DNA of 49,449 bases from Candidatus Sulfopaludibacter sp. (lineage in GTDB: Bacteria > Acidobacteriota > Terriglobia > Bryobacterales > Bryobacteraceae): contig JARLGM010000033.1 of the NCBI GenBank assembly GCA_031292755.1, forward strand, positions 1 through 49,449, written 5' to 3'. Each line of letters opens with the position of its first letter. Position 1 is the stretch's first letter. The notes under the pieces were generated by a model. The model saw only the letters and a program-made list of their open reading frames with translations. It had not been told where the DNA came from and ran no database searches. Positions 37,506 through 45,526 of this stretch are shown in pieces. The position numbers and the translations under genes are program-made.

Positions 37506-37557
37506 AAACAAAGTTCCCGTTCTACTTCAACTGAAAAGGCCGAAAGGAAGGTGTCTG

Positions 37558-38205
37558 GTGAGTTCAAAGAAAGATCCCCAGCTCCCCGCTGAACGCAAAG
37601 GCCGGTTCTCCCGCCGCGGATTCATTCGCGGAGTGGGCATCGGAGGCGGAGCGTTGGGTGCGGGCCTGCTGGAAAAAGAGGCAACCGCCGCACCGCCCGC
37701 AGGCGGCGTGGTTGGGCCCGGGGCTATCCCCATTACACTCAACATCAACGGTAAGCCGGTCAACGTGTCGGTCGAACCCGCTGTAACGCTGAGCGACGCC
37801 CTACGCGATTATCTTGACATGACCGGCTCCAAGCGGGTTTGCGATCGCGGCACCTGCGGTGCGTGCACGGTGATCATGAACGGCAAGTCGGTCTACAGTT
37901 GCACGGTGCTGGCCATCGATGCGCAAGGCAAGAACATCGAAACCATCGAGGGTCTCGGCGGGCCGGATAAGATGCATCCGGTTTCCCAGGCGTTTTGGAA
38001 TAATGACGCCCAGCAGTGCGGTTACTGTACGCCCGGGTTTGTGATGGCGTGCAAGGGTTTTCTGGACGAGCACCCCAACCCCAGTCCGGAGGACGTGAAA
38101 CACGGACTGGGCGGCAATCTGTGCCGCTGTGGAACCTATATGGGAGTCCGCAAAGCCGTGCTGGAAGCCGCCGCGGCAATGAAGGGAGCGAAGAAAAATG
38201 GCTGA
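37558..38205 (+). CDS. (2Fe-2S)-binding subunit of a molybdenum hydroxylase, Tat-exported
   Basis: This 215-residue small subunit of a xanthine-dehydrogenase-family enzyme carries two [2Fe-2S] clusters. A twin-arginine signal (RFSRRGFIRG, Arg19-Arg20) and a hydrophobic stretch precede a plant-type ferredoxin domain with CDRGTCGACTV and SVYSC. A helical domain with QQCGYCTPGF and LCRCGTYMG follows. It passes electrons from the molybdenum site to the FAD subunit. The Tat signal places the folded complex in the periplasm, as for the E. coli aldehyde oxidoreductase PaoABC. The GTG at 37558 has AGGAAGG 6 nt upstream. The stop lies inside the start region of the next gene (8-nt overlap). Confidence 0.92.
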   Translation: MSSKKDPQLPAERKGRFSRRGFIRGVGIGGGALGAGLLEKEATAAPPAGGVVGPGAIPITLNINGKPVNVSVEPAVTLSDALRDYLDMTGSKRVCDRGTCGACTVIMNGKSVYSCTVLAIDAQGKNIETIEGLGGPDKMHPVSQAFWNNDAQQCGYCTPGFVMACKGFLDEHPNPSPEDVKHGLGGNLCRCGTYMGVRKAVLEAAAAMKGAKKNG

Positions 38206-40330
38206 TACACCCGACTATAGCTGGCCATCGATGGAGAGCCGCAAGGCGATGGGCAAGTCCATCAAGCGGCTGGATGGGCCGGTGAAATCGACAGGCCGCG
38301 CCAAGTACACATCGGACTTGCGACCGAGAGACATGCTGTATGCCGTCTATGTTCACAGCCCCCATGCGCACGCGCGGGTTACCGGCGTAGACACCAGCGA
38401 TGCCGAAAAATCGGCCGGCGTGAAGGCCGTACACGTGACCGCTCCCGCCGGCACGGAAGTTCAGTATCAGGGCTGGGAAATCGCCGCCGTGGCCGCCACT
38501 ACCGAGCAAGCCGCTCGCGTGGCTGCCGGCAGGATCAGGGTGGAATATGAAGTGTTGCCGCACCTGGTCAAAGACGACGACCTGAGCAAAGCCACCGGCC
38601 GCACCAAGCAGGGCGGAGAGAAAGTGGTGGGCGACCCCGACGAAACCTTCAAAAATGCGGAAGTAGTGTCCGAGGGACAGTATGGGATCCCGATCGCCAA
38701 CCATTGCTGCCTGGAGCCGCACGGCGCGGTGATTCAATGGCAGGGCGACAAGGTTTACGCCTGGCCTTCGACGCAGGACGTCACCACCTGGGCCACGCAG
38801 CTTTCGCCCAACATCAAGGTGGACGCCACCAATATCAAAGTTAAAATGGACTACATTGGCGGCGGTTTCGGCAGCAAGTTCGGTCCGGACGCCTGGGGAG
38901 AAACGGCTGCGCGGCTTTCCCAGAAAGCAGGCGGCCGGCCGGTGAAGCTGTTCCTGGAACGGGATGCCGAATTGATGATCGCGGGGAACCGGCCGCCGGC
39001 CTACGGCAAGATCCGGATCGCCGGAAAAAAAGACGGCACGATCACAGGCTGGCAGAGCGACACGTGGTCCACCGGCAACATGCCGCTACCGTACATCATC
39101 GACCAGATCCCGAACATGCGGATCAAACACGATACGGTTTCGATCAACTCCGGGCCTTCGCGAGCCTGGCGCGCGCCGAACAATCAGCAGCTTTCCTACC
39201 TGACTTGCAGCGCGCTGGAGGATTTTGCGGCGAAGATCGCCATGGATCCCATCGAGGTCTTCAAAAAGGCCGTGGAATACGCGCCCAAAGCCCGTGTGGA
39301 GCTGTACAAGTATCAGCTCGATAAGGCCGCCGAACTGACGGATTGGAAGAACCAGTGGAAGCCGCGCGGCTCCGGCAGCGGCACTGTCAGGCGCGGGCTC
39401 GGGCTCGGCATCAGCGCGTGGGGCGGAGCGGGACACAACAGCAACTGCCGCACCACCATCAATCCGGATGGCTCGGTGCTGGTCGAAATCGGAACCCAGG
39501 ATCTCGGCACGGGCACGCGAACCATCATCACGCAGGTAGCGGCCGAATCGCTGGGCCTGCCCATGGGCAAGGTCAAGCTGGTGATCGGCTCCAACGATCT
39601 GCCGCCGGATGCCGCTTCGGGCGGTTCCAGCACGGTGGGCGGCGTTACGGTTTCGACTCGCCGCTCCAGCGTCAACGCGCTGGCCAAGCTGTTCGAAGCG
39701 GCCGCGCCGGCGCTGAGCGCCCAACCCGCGGACCTGGAGGCCGTGGACGGGCACATCCGCGTCAAAGGCAGTCCCAACAAGTCGATGACTTGGGAGACCG
39801 CCTGCAAGAAAATCGGCCCCGGCAAGATTTCCGAAATGGGCAGTTTCAATCGCCGCCAACCCGCCCCGGGCATGAACGACCAGGGTGTGGGCGGCGTGCA
39901 GATTGCCGATGTCTCGGTGGACACCGAAACGGGCCTGGTCAAAATCAACCACTACACCGCCGTGCAGGATTGCGGCCTGATCGTCAATCCGCGGCTGGCG
40001 GAAAGCCAGATCTACGGCGCCATCATCATGGGCATTTCCACGGCGCTTTACGAAGAGCGCTTCTTCGACCAGCAGACCGGCAAGTATCTCAATGCCGACA
40101 TGGAGTTTTACAAACTGGCGGGCATCGGGGACATCGGCGACATCAAGGTGCACCTCGACATCCGGCCGGAAAACGATAAACGCGGAGTGATCGGACTCGG
40201 TGAACCCCCCGCCGTGGCGATCTGCGCGGCCATCGGGAACGCAGTCACCAACGCGATCGGTATACGCGTCCCACACATTCCCATGACACCCAGTCACGTG
40301 CTCGATGCACTGGAAGGGAGGATCGCATAA
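38198..40330 (+). CDS. Molybdopterin-binding large subunit of a xanthine dehydrogenase-family enzyme
   Basis: This 710-residue catalytic subunit hydroxylates an aldehyde, purine or other carbon centre using molybdenum and water. Typical blocks are ALEDFAAK and GGGFGSKFGPDAWGETAARL near the molybdenum cofactor, ASGGSSTVGG, and the C-terminal VIGLGEPP with the conserved catalytic Glu669. The N-terminal domain (SIKRLDGPVKSTGRAKYTSDLRPRDMLYAVYVHSPHAHARV) is standard. The exact substrate cannot be told; the gene order small-large-FAD and the Tat signal on the small subunit favour an aldehyde oxidoreductase rather than xanthine dehydrogenase. It has no signal of its own and would be co-exported with the small subunit. 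Confidence 0.92.
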   Translation: MADTPDYSWPSMESRKAMGKSIKRLDGPVKSTGRAKYTSDLRPRDMLYAVYVHSPHAHARVTGVDTSDAEKSAGVKAVHVTAPAGTEVQYQGWEIAAVAATTEQAARVAAGRIRVEYEVLPHLVKDDDLSKATGRTKQGGEKVVGDPDETFKNAEVVSEGQYGIPIANHCCLEPHGAVIQWQGDKVYAWPSTQDVTTWATQLSPNIKVDATNIKVKMDYIGGGFGSKFGPDAWGETAARLSQKAGGRPVKLFLERDAELMIAGNRPPAYGKIRIAGKKDGTITGWQSDTWSTGNMPLPYIIDQIPNMRIKHDTVSINSGPSRAWRAPNNQQLSYLTCSALEDFAAKIAMDPIEVFKKAVEYAPKARVELYKYQLDKAAELTDWKNQWKPRGSGSGTVRRGLGLGISAWGGAGHNSNCRTTINPDGSVLVEIGTQDLGTGTRTIITQVAAESLGLPMGKVKLVIGSNDLPPDAASGGSSTVGGVTVSTRRSSVNALAKLFEAAAPALSAQPADLEAVDGHIRVKGSPNKSMTWETACKKIGPGKISEMGSFNRRQPAPGMNDQGVGGVQIADVSVDTETGLVKINHYTAVQDCGLIVNPRLAESQIYGAIIMGISTALYEERFFDQQTGKYLNADMEFYKLAGIGDIGDIKVHLDIRPENDKRGVIGLGEPPAVAICAAIGNAVTNAIGIRVPHIPMTPSHVLDALEGRIA

Positions 40331-41304
40331 TGCAGCCCTTCGAATATGCTAATCCCGCAAGCGTTCAGGAAGCCGTCGCGCTGCTGAGCCCGCGCTGGGG
40401 CCAGGCCGATGTGCTGGCCGGCGGCACGGACCTGATCAGTTGCATGAAAGAACATCTGCACACGCCCAAGCGCGTGGTGAACATCAAGAACATCAAAGAG
40501 CTCGCGGGCATTCAGAAGACCGCCGGCGGGCTCCGTATCGGCGCGCTGGTCACCATGGACGAACTGGCCAACAGCGCCGACGCCAAGGGCGAATACAAAT
40601 CGCTCGCCGAGGCCGCCGGCGGCGTTCCCAGCCCGCAGATCCGCCACATGGGAACGGTGGGCGGCGACCTGTGCCAGCGCCCGCGCTGCTGGTATTTCCG
40701 CAACGGCATGGGCCTGCTGGCCATGAAGGATGGCAAGTCGCTGATACCCGAGGGCGAAAACCGCTATCACGCCATTTTCGGCTCTGGGCCGGCTTACTTC
40801 GTGAGCGCTTCCAGCCTGGGACCGGCGCTGATCGCACTGAACGCCAAGGTGAAACTGGTGGGTCCCAAGGGACCGCGCGAGGTGCCGGTGTCGGCATTCT
40901 TCGTGGCGCCGAAAGATGAAGCGTCGCGCGAAATCGCTCTGCAGCCGAACGAGATTCTCACCGAGATTCTGGTGCCGGCTGGCGCGACCCACTCCGCCAC
41001 CTACGAGGTGCGGCAGAAAGAGGCGCTGGATTGGCCTCTGGCCGCGGCGTCCGTGGCATTGACGATGAAGGGCGCTACGGTGGGCTCGGCACGCATTGTG
41101 CTGGGACACGTAGCGGCAACCCCGTGGCACGCCGCGGCGGCGGAAAAGCTTCTGGTGGGCAAGGCCATCAACAGCGCCAACGCCGAAGCGGCCGGAAAAG
41201 CAGCCGTAGGCGATGCCAAGCCGCTCAGCCAGAACGCCTACAAGGTGACTCTGGCGAAGACGGCGGTGAAGCGCGCGCTACTGGACGCGGTAAAGAAGGC
41301 CTGA
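40330..41304 (+). CDS. FAD-binding medium subunit of the molybdenum hydroxylase
   Basis: This 324-residue flavoprotein receives electrons from the iron-sulfur subunit. It has the FAD-binding LAGGTDLISCMKEHL (residues 34-49) and RHMGTVGGDLCQ (about 104-115) blocks, followed by the C-terminal CO-dehydrogenase flavoprotein domain. An insertion begins DLCQRPRCWYFRNG, like the loop that in PaoB/YagS and 4-hydroxybenzoyl-CoA reductase binds an extra [4Fe-4S] cluster. Here only two of the expected Cys are present, so the cluster is doubtful. The ATG shares one base with the preceding stop (TAATG), so the three subunits are coupled. A small Cys-rich gene follows 2 nt later. Confidence 0.9.
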   Translation: MQPFEYANPASVQEAVALLSPRWGQADVLAGGTDLISCMKEHLHTPKRVVNIKNIKELAGIQKTAGGLRIGALVTMDELANSADAKGEYKSLAEAAGGVPSPQIRHMGTVGGDLCQRPRCWYFRNGMGLLAMKDGKSLIPEGENRYHAIFGSGPAYFVSASSLGPALIALNAKVKLVGPKGPREVPVSAFFVAPKDEASREIALQPNEILTEILVPAGATHSATYEVRQKEALDWPLAAASVALTMKGATVGSARIVLGHVAATPWHAAAAEKLLVGKAINSANAEAAGKAAVGDAKPLSQNAYKVTLAKTAVKRALLDAVKKA

Positions 41305-41306
41305 CC

Positions 41307-41522
41307 ATGGAAAGCCTCAGACAACAGAAAGCCAGCATGAATCGCTGCGAGAAGCTGCGCTGGAAGGGCATGTTCATCGAAGCCGATCGCGACCCCAACT
41401 CGCCTCCCGGCATCCACGGCCCGTTCTGGTGCCAGCACACGTATAAGCCCTTCGGGCCCGACGGCCAGGTAGTCGACGAATTCGAGTGCTGCGCCGTCCG
41501 CTCCTGCTACGAGCAATTGTAA
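41307..41522 (+). CDS. Small Cys-rich protein at the end of the molybdenum hydroxylase operon
   Basis: This 71-residue protein starts 2 nt after the stop of the FAD subunit with AAGAAGG 7 nt upstream, so it is almost certainly translated. It has five Cys: one near the N-terminus (NRCEKLRWKG), one in PFWCQHTYKPFGPDG, and a cluster at the C-terminus (FECCAVRSCYEQL). It has no signal peptide and no membrane segment. The Cys pattern could bind a metal or an Fe-S cluster. I do not recognise a family. Its position suggests a role with the hydroxylase, for example assembly or cofactor handling; this is inference. Its TAA lies in the following inverted repeat. Confidence 0.72.
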   Translation: MESLRQQKASMNRCEKLRWKGMFIEADRDPNSPPGIHGPFWCQHTYKPFGPDGQVVDEFECCAVRSCYEQL

Positions 41523-41567
41523 AAAAGGGGACAGACGCATTTTTTAAATGCGTCTGTCCCCTTTTTT
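41521..41567. repeat. Perfect 22-bp inverted repeat carrying stop codons of both flanking genes
   Basis: The left arm (41521-41542) and right arm (41546-41567) are perfect reverse complements around a TTT loop. Each arm has the core GGGGACAGACGCATTT preceded by six A. The TAA of the plus-strand gene (41520-41522) and that of the minus-strand PQQ gene (41566-41568) both fall at its ends. With A/T runs at both ends it should work as a bidirectional terminator. The core resembles a REP-like repeat known from many bacterial genomes (recollection, not checked). Confidence 0.85.
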
Positions 41568-43614
41568 AGAGGGTGAAAGCCACGATGGCACTGCCCGACG
41601 GTGCGTCGTTTTTGCCGCCTCCGCAGACAATCACGACGTATTCCAGCCCGTCGATCTGGTAGATCGACGGCGTGGCGTTGCCCGCCGCGGGAAGCACGGC
41701 TTCCCAGAGCAGCTTACCGGTGCGCTTGTCGAACGCGCGAAATTTCCTGTCGAAGTTGGTGGCGCCGATAAACACCAGCCCGCTGGCGGTCACCACGGGC
41801 CCGCCATAATTGTCGCTCCCGGTATTTTTGAGGCCTTTCGCCGCCAGTTCAGGATATTCGCCCAGGGGAATCTGCCAGCGAATCTCGCCTTTGTTCAGAT
41901 CGATCGCATTGAGCGTGCCCCAGGGCGGAGTGAGCGGCGGATAACCGTCGGGATCGCGGAACAGAATGTAGCCTTCGTTGCGATACTTCTGCCAGCCAGG
42001 ATCCTTCGCGGCCTGCGCCGGATCCACCGCGCCGGTATCGCGGCCCGTCACCAGGTACTCCACGATCTCGTCGATGCCGCGGCCGAGGTGGGAAAAGCCG
42101 GGCATGCGGCCGGTGCCTTCGCGAATCGCCGCGGCGAGTTCGGCACGGGTCCGCCGCTGTGCGATGTCTACCAGCGACGGAAACTGCGGCGACCCTTTAC
42201 GGTCCTCTCCATGGCAACCGGCGCAGTTGTTCTTATACAGCGAGCGCGTGTCGTGAGTAACCATGCGAATGATCCACGGCTGCTCGTTGCTGTTGACATA
42301 GAGCAGGCCGCTCGCGGGGTCGAACGCCGCGCCTCCCCATTCGCCGCCGCCGTCGGTACCGGGAAATAGAATGGTCCCGCGGACGCCGGGCGGTGTGTAG
42401 ATGCCTTTGGAATCGAGCTTGCGGAACATCTCCAGCACGGCTTCATGGGCTTGGGGCGTGCGGTTGGTGATGATGGATTCATCGAATAACTGGCGGGTGA
42501 AAGGCGGAGGCTTCAGAGGATACGGCTGTTCCGCTGCCAGTTTCTCTCCGTCCAGCGCCGAGGCCGGCGCTTTGCGGTAGCCCACTGGGAAGAGCGGCTT
42601 GCCGGTCCGCCGGTCCAGCACGTACACGTAGCCGCTCTTGGTGATTTGAGCCACGGCCTCCACCGGACGCCCGGCACGCGTTACCGTAACCAGGCTCGGC
42701 GCGGCGGGAAAATCGAGGTCCCACACATCGTGCCGGACCCCCTGGAAGTGCCACACACGCCGTCCGGTGCGTGCGTCCAACGCCAGGACGCAATCCGCAA
42801 ACAGGTTGTCGCCGAGCCGGTTAGAGCCGTAAAAATCGAAAGACGCCGAGCCCGTGGCTGCGAATACCATGCCCAGCTTGGGATCGAGGCTCAGCCCCGC
42901 CCAGGCATTGGCCCCGCCGGAGACTTCGTAGGCGTTCTTCGGCCACGTCTCGTACCCGAACTCGCCGGGATGCGGGATGGTATGGAAGATCCAACGCAGC
43001 TTTCCGGTGTGCACGTCGAACGCGCGGATGTGCCCCGGCGTGCCCGGCAGCGTTTCCGGCACGGTGCTGCCCAGGATGATCATATCCTCGAAAATCACGC
43101 CCGGGCTGCTGGCGCTGATGCTGGCCGTCTCCACCGGGCGTCCCAGGTTTTCGCGCAGGTCGATGCGTCCCTGGTTGCCGAAGCCCGGGATCGGGACCCC
43201 GGTGCGTTTGTCGAGGGCGTACAGGAAATTGCGCCAGGTGAAGAAGACGCGGTCCCGATACACGGTAACGCCGCGATGACGGTAGCGCCGCTGGCGCGCC
43301 TCGCCGCCGCTGGGGTCGAACTTCCAGATCTCGCGGCCCGACTTTGCATCCAGCGCTACCACGCGCAGGGCAGGAGTGGTGGCGAACAGCATGCCATCCA
43401 CCACAATCGGGTTGCTCTGCATCTCCGAATCCTGGAACGAATCGTGGGAATCGTAGCTCCAGGCCACACGCAGGCGGCTTACGTTGGCGGGCGCGATCTG
43501 AGTGAGCGCCGAGTAACGGATGTTGTACACGCCGCCATTTACGGGCCATTCGACATCGGCCGCGTGCAGCATGGCCGCGGAAAAGATCAGCAGTTTCCAA
43601 AGCACGAGTCTCAA
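41566..43614 (-). CDS. PQQ-dependent dehydrogenase with an inserted cytochrome c domain, exported
   Basis: This 682-residue quinoprotein oxidises an alcohol or sugar in the periplasm using pyrroloquinoline quinone. A signal peptide (MRLVLWKLLIFSAAMLHAA) is followed by a beta-propeller with repeated PQQ-type blades (VVALDAKSGREIWKFD, ALDARTGRRVWHFQG, RAFDKRTGKLLWEAV). A cytochrome c module with CAGCH (464-468) and the ligand Met in RMPGFSHL is inserted between blades, not at an end; the propeller resumes near GTLNAIDLNKGEIRWQIPLGE. The substrate resembles that of glucose or alcohol quinoproteins but is not certain. The start is TTG 43614 or GTG 43605; the latter lies 9 nt after TAGAAT. PQQ-synthesis genes are not in the window. 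Confidence 0.88.
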   Translation of the reverse strand: MRLVLWKLLIFSAAMLHAADVEWPVNGGVYNIRYSALTQIAPANVSRLRVAWSYDSHDSFQDSEMQSNPIVVDGMLFATTPALRVVALDAKSGREIWKFDPSGGEARQRRYRHRGVTVYRDRVFFTWRNFLYALDKRTGVPIPGFGNQGRIDLRENLGRPVETASISASSPGVIFEDMIILGSTVPETLPGTPGHIRAFDVHTGKLRWIFHTIPHPGEFGYETWPKNAYEVSGGANAWAGLSLDPKLGMVFAATGSASFDFYGSNRLGDNLFADCVLALDARTGRRVWHFQGVRHDVWDLDFPAAPSLVTVTRAGRPVEAVAQITKSGYVYVLDRRTGKPLFPVGYRKAPASALDGEKLAAEQPYPLKPPPFTRQLFDESIITNRTPQAHEAVLEMFRKLDSKGIYTPPGVRGTILFPGTDGGGEWGGAAFDPASGLLYVNSNEQPWIIRMVTHDTRSLYKNNCAGCHGEDRKGSPQFPSLVDIAQRRTRAELAAAIREGTGRMPGFSHLGRGIDEIVEYLVTGRDTGAVDPAQAAKDPGWQKYRNEGYILFRDPDGYPPLTPPWGTLNAIDLNKGEIRWQIPLGEYPELAAKGLKNTGSDNYGGPVVTASGLVFIGATNFDRKFRAFDKRTGKLLWEAVLPAAGNATPSIYQIDGLEYVVIVCGGGKNDAPSGSAIVAFTL

Positions 43615-43620
43615 ATTCTA
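43615..43620 (-). promoter_or_regulatory. -10-like hexamer (TAGAAT) 9 nt before GTG 43605 of the PQQ dehydrogenase
   Basis: On the minus strand TAGAAT is followed by 9 nt and then GTG 43605. The TTG at 43614 directly abuts the hexamer. With the next site it forms a compact divergent promoter pair in 41 bp. Confidence 0.35.
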
Positions 43621-43640
43621 TCGCAGGCCAAGGTTTTCCG

Positions 43641-43646
43641 TATAAT
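43641..43646 (+). promoter_or_regulatory. Perfect -10 (TATAAT) 9 nt before the Gfo/Idh/MocA gene
   Basis: TATAAT at 43641-43646 is a perfect -10 and the ATG follows at 43656 after 9 nt, so transcription should begin at or right before the start codon. No Shine-Dalgarno and no good -35 are seen. Confidence 0.45.
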
Positions 43647-43655
43647 TAACCTGAA

Positions 43656-44669
43656 ATGAGACTCGCGGTGCTTGGACTCGGGTTCATGGGCAGCACGCAT
43701 GTAGCGGCGATGCGCGGCCTGCCCGGCGTGGAACTGGCGGCGGTGTACAGCGGCGATGAGAAGAAACTGGCAGGAGACCTCACCAGTGTCCGGGGCAACC
43801 TGGGCGCGGGCGGCGAATGCATGGATTTCTCCCGCGTGCGCAAATACAACGACCTGGAAGCCGTGCTGGCCGATTCCAGACTCGACGCCGTGGATCTCTG
43901 CCTGCCCACTTACCTGCACGATTCGGTCGCAGTCGAAGCCATGCGCGCCGGCAAGCACGTGCTCGTCGAAAAGCCCATGGCACTCGACCCCTACGGCGCA
44001 GACCGCATGATCAACGCCGCGCGGCGCTACAAGCGCGTGCTCATGACGGCGCAGGTGCTGCGCTTCTTCCCGGAGTACATGGCACTGCGCGAAGTGATCG
44101 CCAACGGCAAATTGGGCCGCTGCCGCTTCGCCTCGTTCCGCCGCAGTTGCGCCGCACCGGCCTGGGGCGGATGGCTGCAGGAGCCCGAGCAGAGCGGCGG
44201 CGGCGTGTTCGATCTGCTGATTCACGACGTGGACATGTGCCTGCATCTGTTCGGCAGGCCGAAGGCCGTGTGCGCGTCCGGCTATTGCGATCCCGGCCTG
44301 GGAATCGACTGCATGGACGCTCAACTCTTCTATGAGGACGGCATCGCAGCGATCTCCGGCGGCTGGCACAATTCCGGCGACTTCCCCTTCCGCATGGAAT
44401 ACTGTGTCACGCTGGATGGCGGCACCGTCGAGTACAGTTCTCTGGGACGGCCGCCGACGCTGTACAGCGCCATGGGCGGGTCGCAGCCGCTGGACCTGGC
44501 GACGCGGGATGGATACGCCGGCGAGATCGCCTATTTCGCCGAATGCTGCGACACCGAAACGGAGCCGGAGCGCTGCCCGCCGGCCGAATCGGCGGACGCC
44601 GTGAAAGTCATGCGGTTATTGCTGGAATCGCGAAATCGCAAGGGAGCGAAAATGCTATGCAATCTTTGA
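43656..44669 (+). CDS. Gfo/Idh/MocA family oxidoreductase
   Basis: This 337-residue NAD(P)-dependent dehydrogenase probably acts on a sugar or inositol-like compound. The N-terminal Rossmann fold has the dinucleotide loop LGLGFMGSTHVAAM (residues 5-18). The conserved EKPMALD block carries the catalytic-site Lys. The C-terminal alpha/beta domain has GGGVFDLLIHDVDMCLHLFG, with the HDVD-type block typical of the family. The start ATG is preceded by a perfect TATAAT 9 nt upstream. Its end overlaps the next gene by 13 nt, so a dehydrogenase and a TIM-barrel isomerase are made together, a frequent pairing in carbohydrate catabolism. Confidence 0.92.
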   Translation: MRLAVLGLGFMGSTHVAAMRGLPGVELAAVYSGDEKKLAGDLTSVRGNLGAGGECMDFSRVRKYNDLEAVLADSRLDAVDLCLPTYLHDSVAVEAMRAGKHVLVEKPMALDPYGADRMINAARRYKRVLMTAQVLRFFPEYMALREVIANGKLGRCRFASFRRSCAAPAWGGWLQEPEQSGGGVFDLLIHDVDMCLHLFGRPKAVCASGYCDPGLGIDCMDAQLFYEDGIAAISGGWHNSGDFPFRMEYCVTLDGGTVEYSSLGRPPTLYSAMGGSQPLDLATRDGYAGEIAYFAECCDTETEPERCPPAESADAVKVMRLLLESRNRKGAKMLCNL

Positions 44670-45490
44670 AACCGTTGGAAGCGGGTGTGATGTTCTGGGC
44701 CGGGCGAGACGCCCTGGCGGATGTGTGCAGCCTGGGGGTGCGGTGCGGTCAACTCGGCCTGCCGGGCGGCATGGAGTTGAGCAGTTCCGCCGCCGCGCAG
44801 TGGAAAGAGTCTTTGGATGCCGCGGGCTTCACCGTAGTCACGGTGTTTGCCGCTTATGACGGCGAAAGCTACGCCGACATTCCCACCGTGCAGGCGACCG
44901 TGGGTTTCATTCCGCCCGCGACCCGCGCGGACCGCGAAGCACGCACCTTGGCGGTGAGCGATTTTGCGGCCAGGCTGGGAGTGAAGAGCATCGCCTGTCA
45001 CATTGGATTCGTGCCCGAGGACTCGTCCCATCCCAATTACGCCGCCGTGCGCGATCTGGTCCGCCGCATTTGCGACCATGCCGCCGGCCACGGCCAGACA
45101 TTCGCCCTGGAGACCGGACAGGAGCGCGCCGAGGTGCTGCTGCGCTTTCTGGCGGACTGCGCCCGCCCCAATCTGGGGATCAATTTCGATCCCGCCAACC
45201 TGATTCTCTACGGCACGGGCGAACCGATCCCGGCTCTCCGCGTTTTGGCCCCGCACGTACTTTCGGTGCATGCCAAAGACGGCGATTGGCCGCCCCCAGA
45301 GACACCTGGCGCCCTGGGCAGCGAGCGTGCATTGGGCCACGGCGCCGTCGGCATCGACCGCTTTGTGCGTACCCTTGCCGAATTGGGCTTCCGCGGCCCC
45401 CTGAACGTGGAGCGCGAAGGCGCCGCGCCCGGCGAGTGGCTGCAGGATGTGGGCGCGGCCGTCCGCCTGTTGACCGAATTGGCCGCCTAG
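44657..45490 (+). CDS. Sugar phosphate isomerase/epimerase-type TIM-barrel protein
   Basis: This 277-residue protein is of the AP-endonuclease-2/xylose-isomerase-like TIM-barrel family. Metal-site blocks are visible: CHIGFVPEDSSHPNY, FALETGQE, NFDPANLILYG, VLSVHAKDGDW and NVEREG. Such proteins isomerise or epimerise sugars or cyclic polyols, often after oxidation by a Gfo/Idh/MocA partner. The ATG at 44657 has AGGGAG 9 nt upstream and overlaps the previous gene by 13 nt; frames extending back to 44543 are inside the dehydrogenase gene and are rejected. The substrate is unknown. It converges with the AAA ATPase gene, 36 nt apart. Confidence 0.85.
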   Translation: MQSLKPLEAGVMFWAGRDALADVCSLGVRCGQLGLPGGMELSSSAAAQWKESLDAAGFTVVTVFAAYDGESYADIPTVQATVGFIPPATRADREARTLAVSDFAARLGVKSIACHIGFVPEDSSHPNYAAVRDLVRRICDHAAGHGQTFALETGQERAEVLLRFLADCARPNLGINFDPANLILYGTGEPIPALRVLAPHVLSVHAKDGDWPPPETPGALGSERALGHGAVGIDRFVRTLAELGFRGPLNVEREGAAPGEWLQDVGAAVRLLTELAA

Positions 45491-45526
45491 AACCGCGTGA
45501 TGCGCCAGCCAGGCGAGCGCACCCTC

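Noticed and set aside
38198..40330. Assignment of the molybdenum hydroxylase as xanthine dehydrogenase
   Set aside because: The substrate-pocket residues cannot be judged here, and the Tat signal and PaoB-like loop argue for a periplasmic aldehyde-type enzyme; substrate left open.
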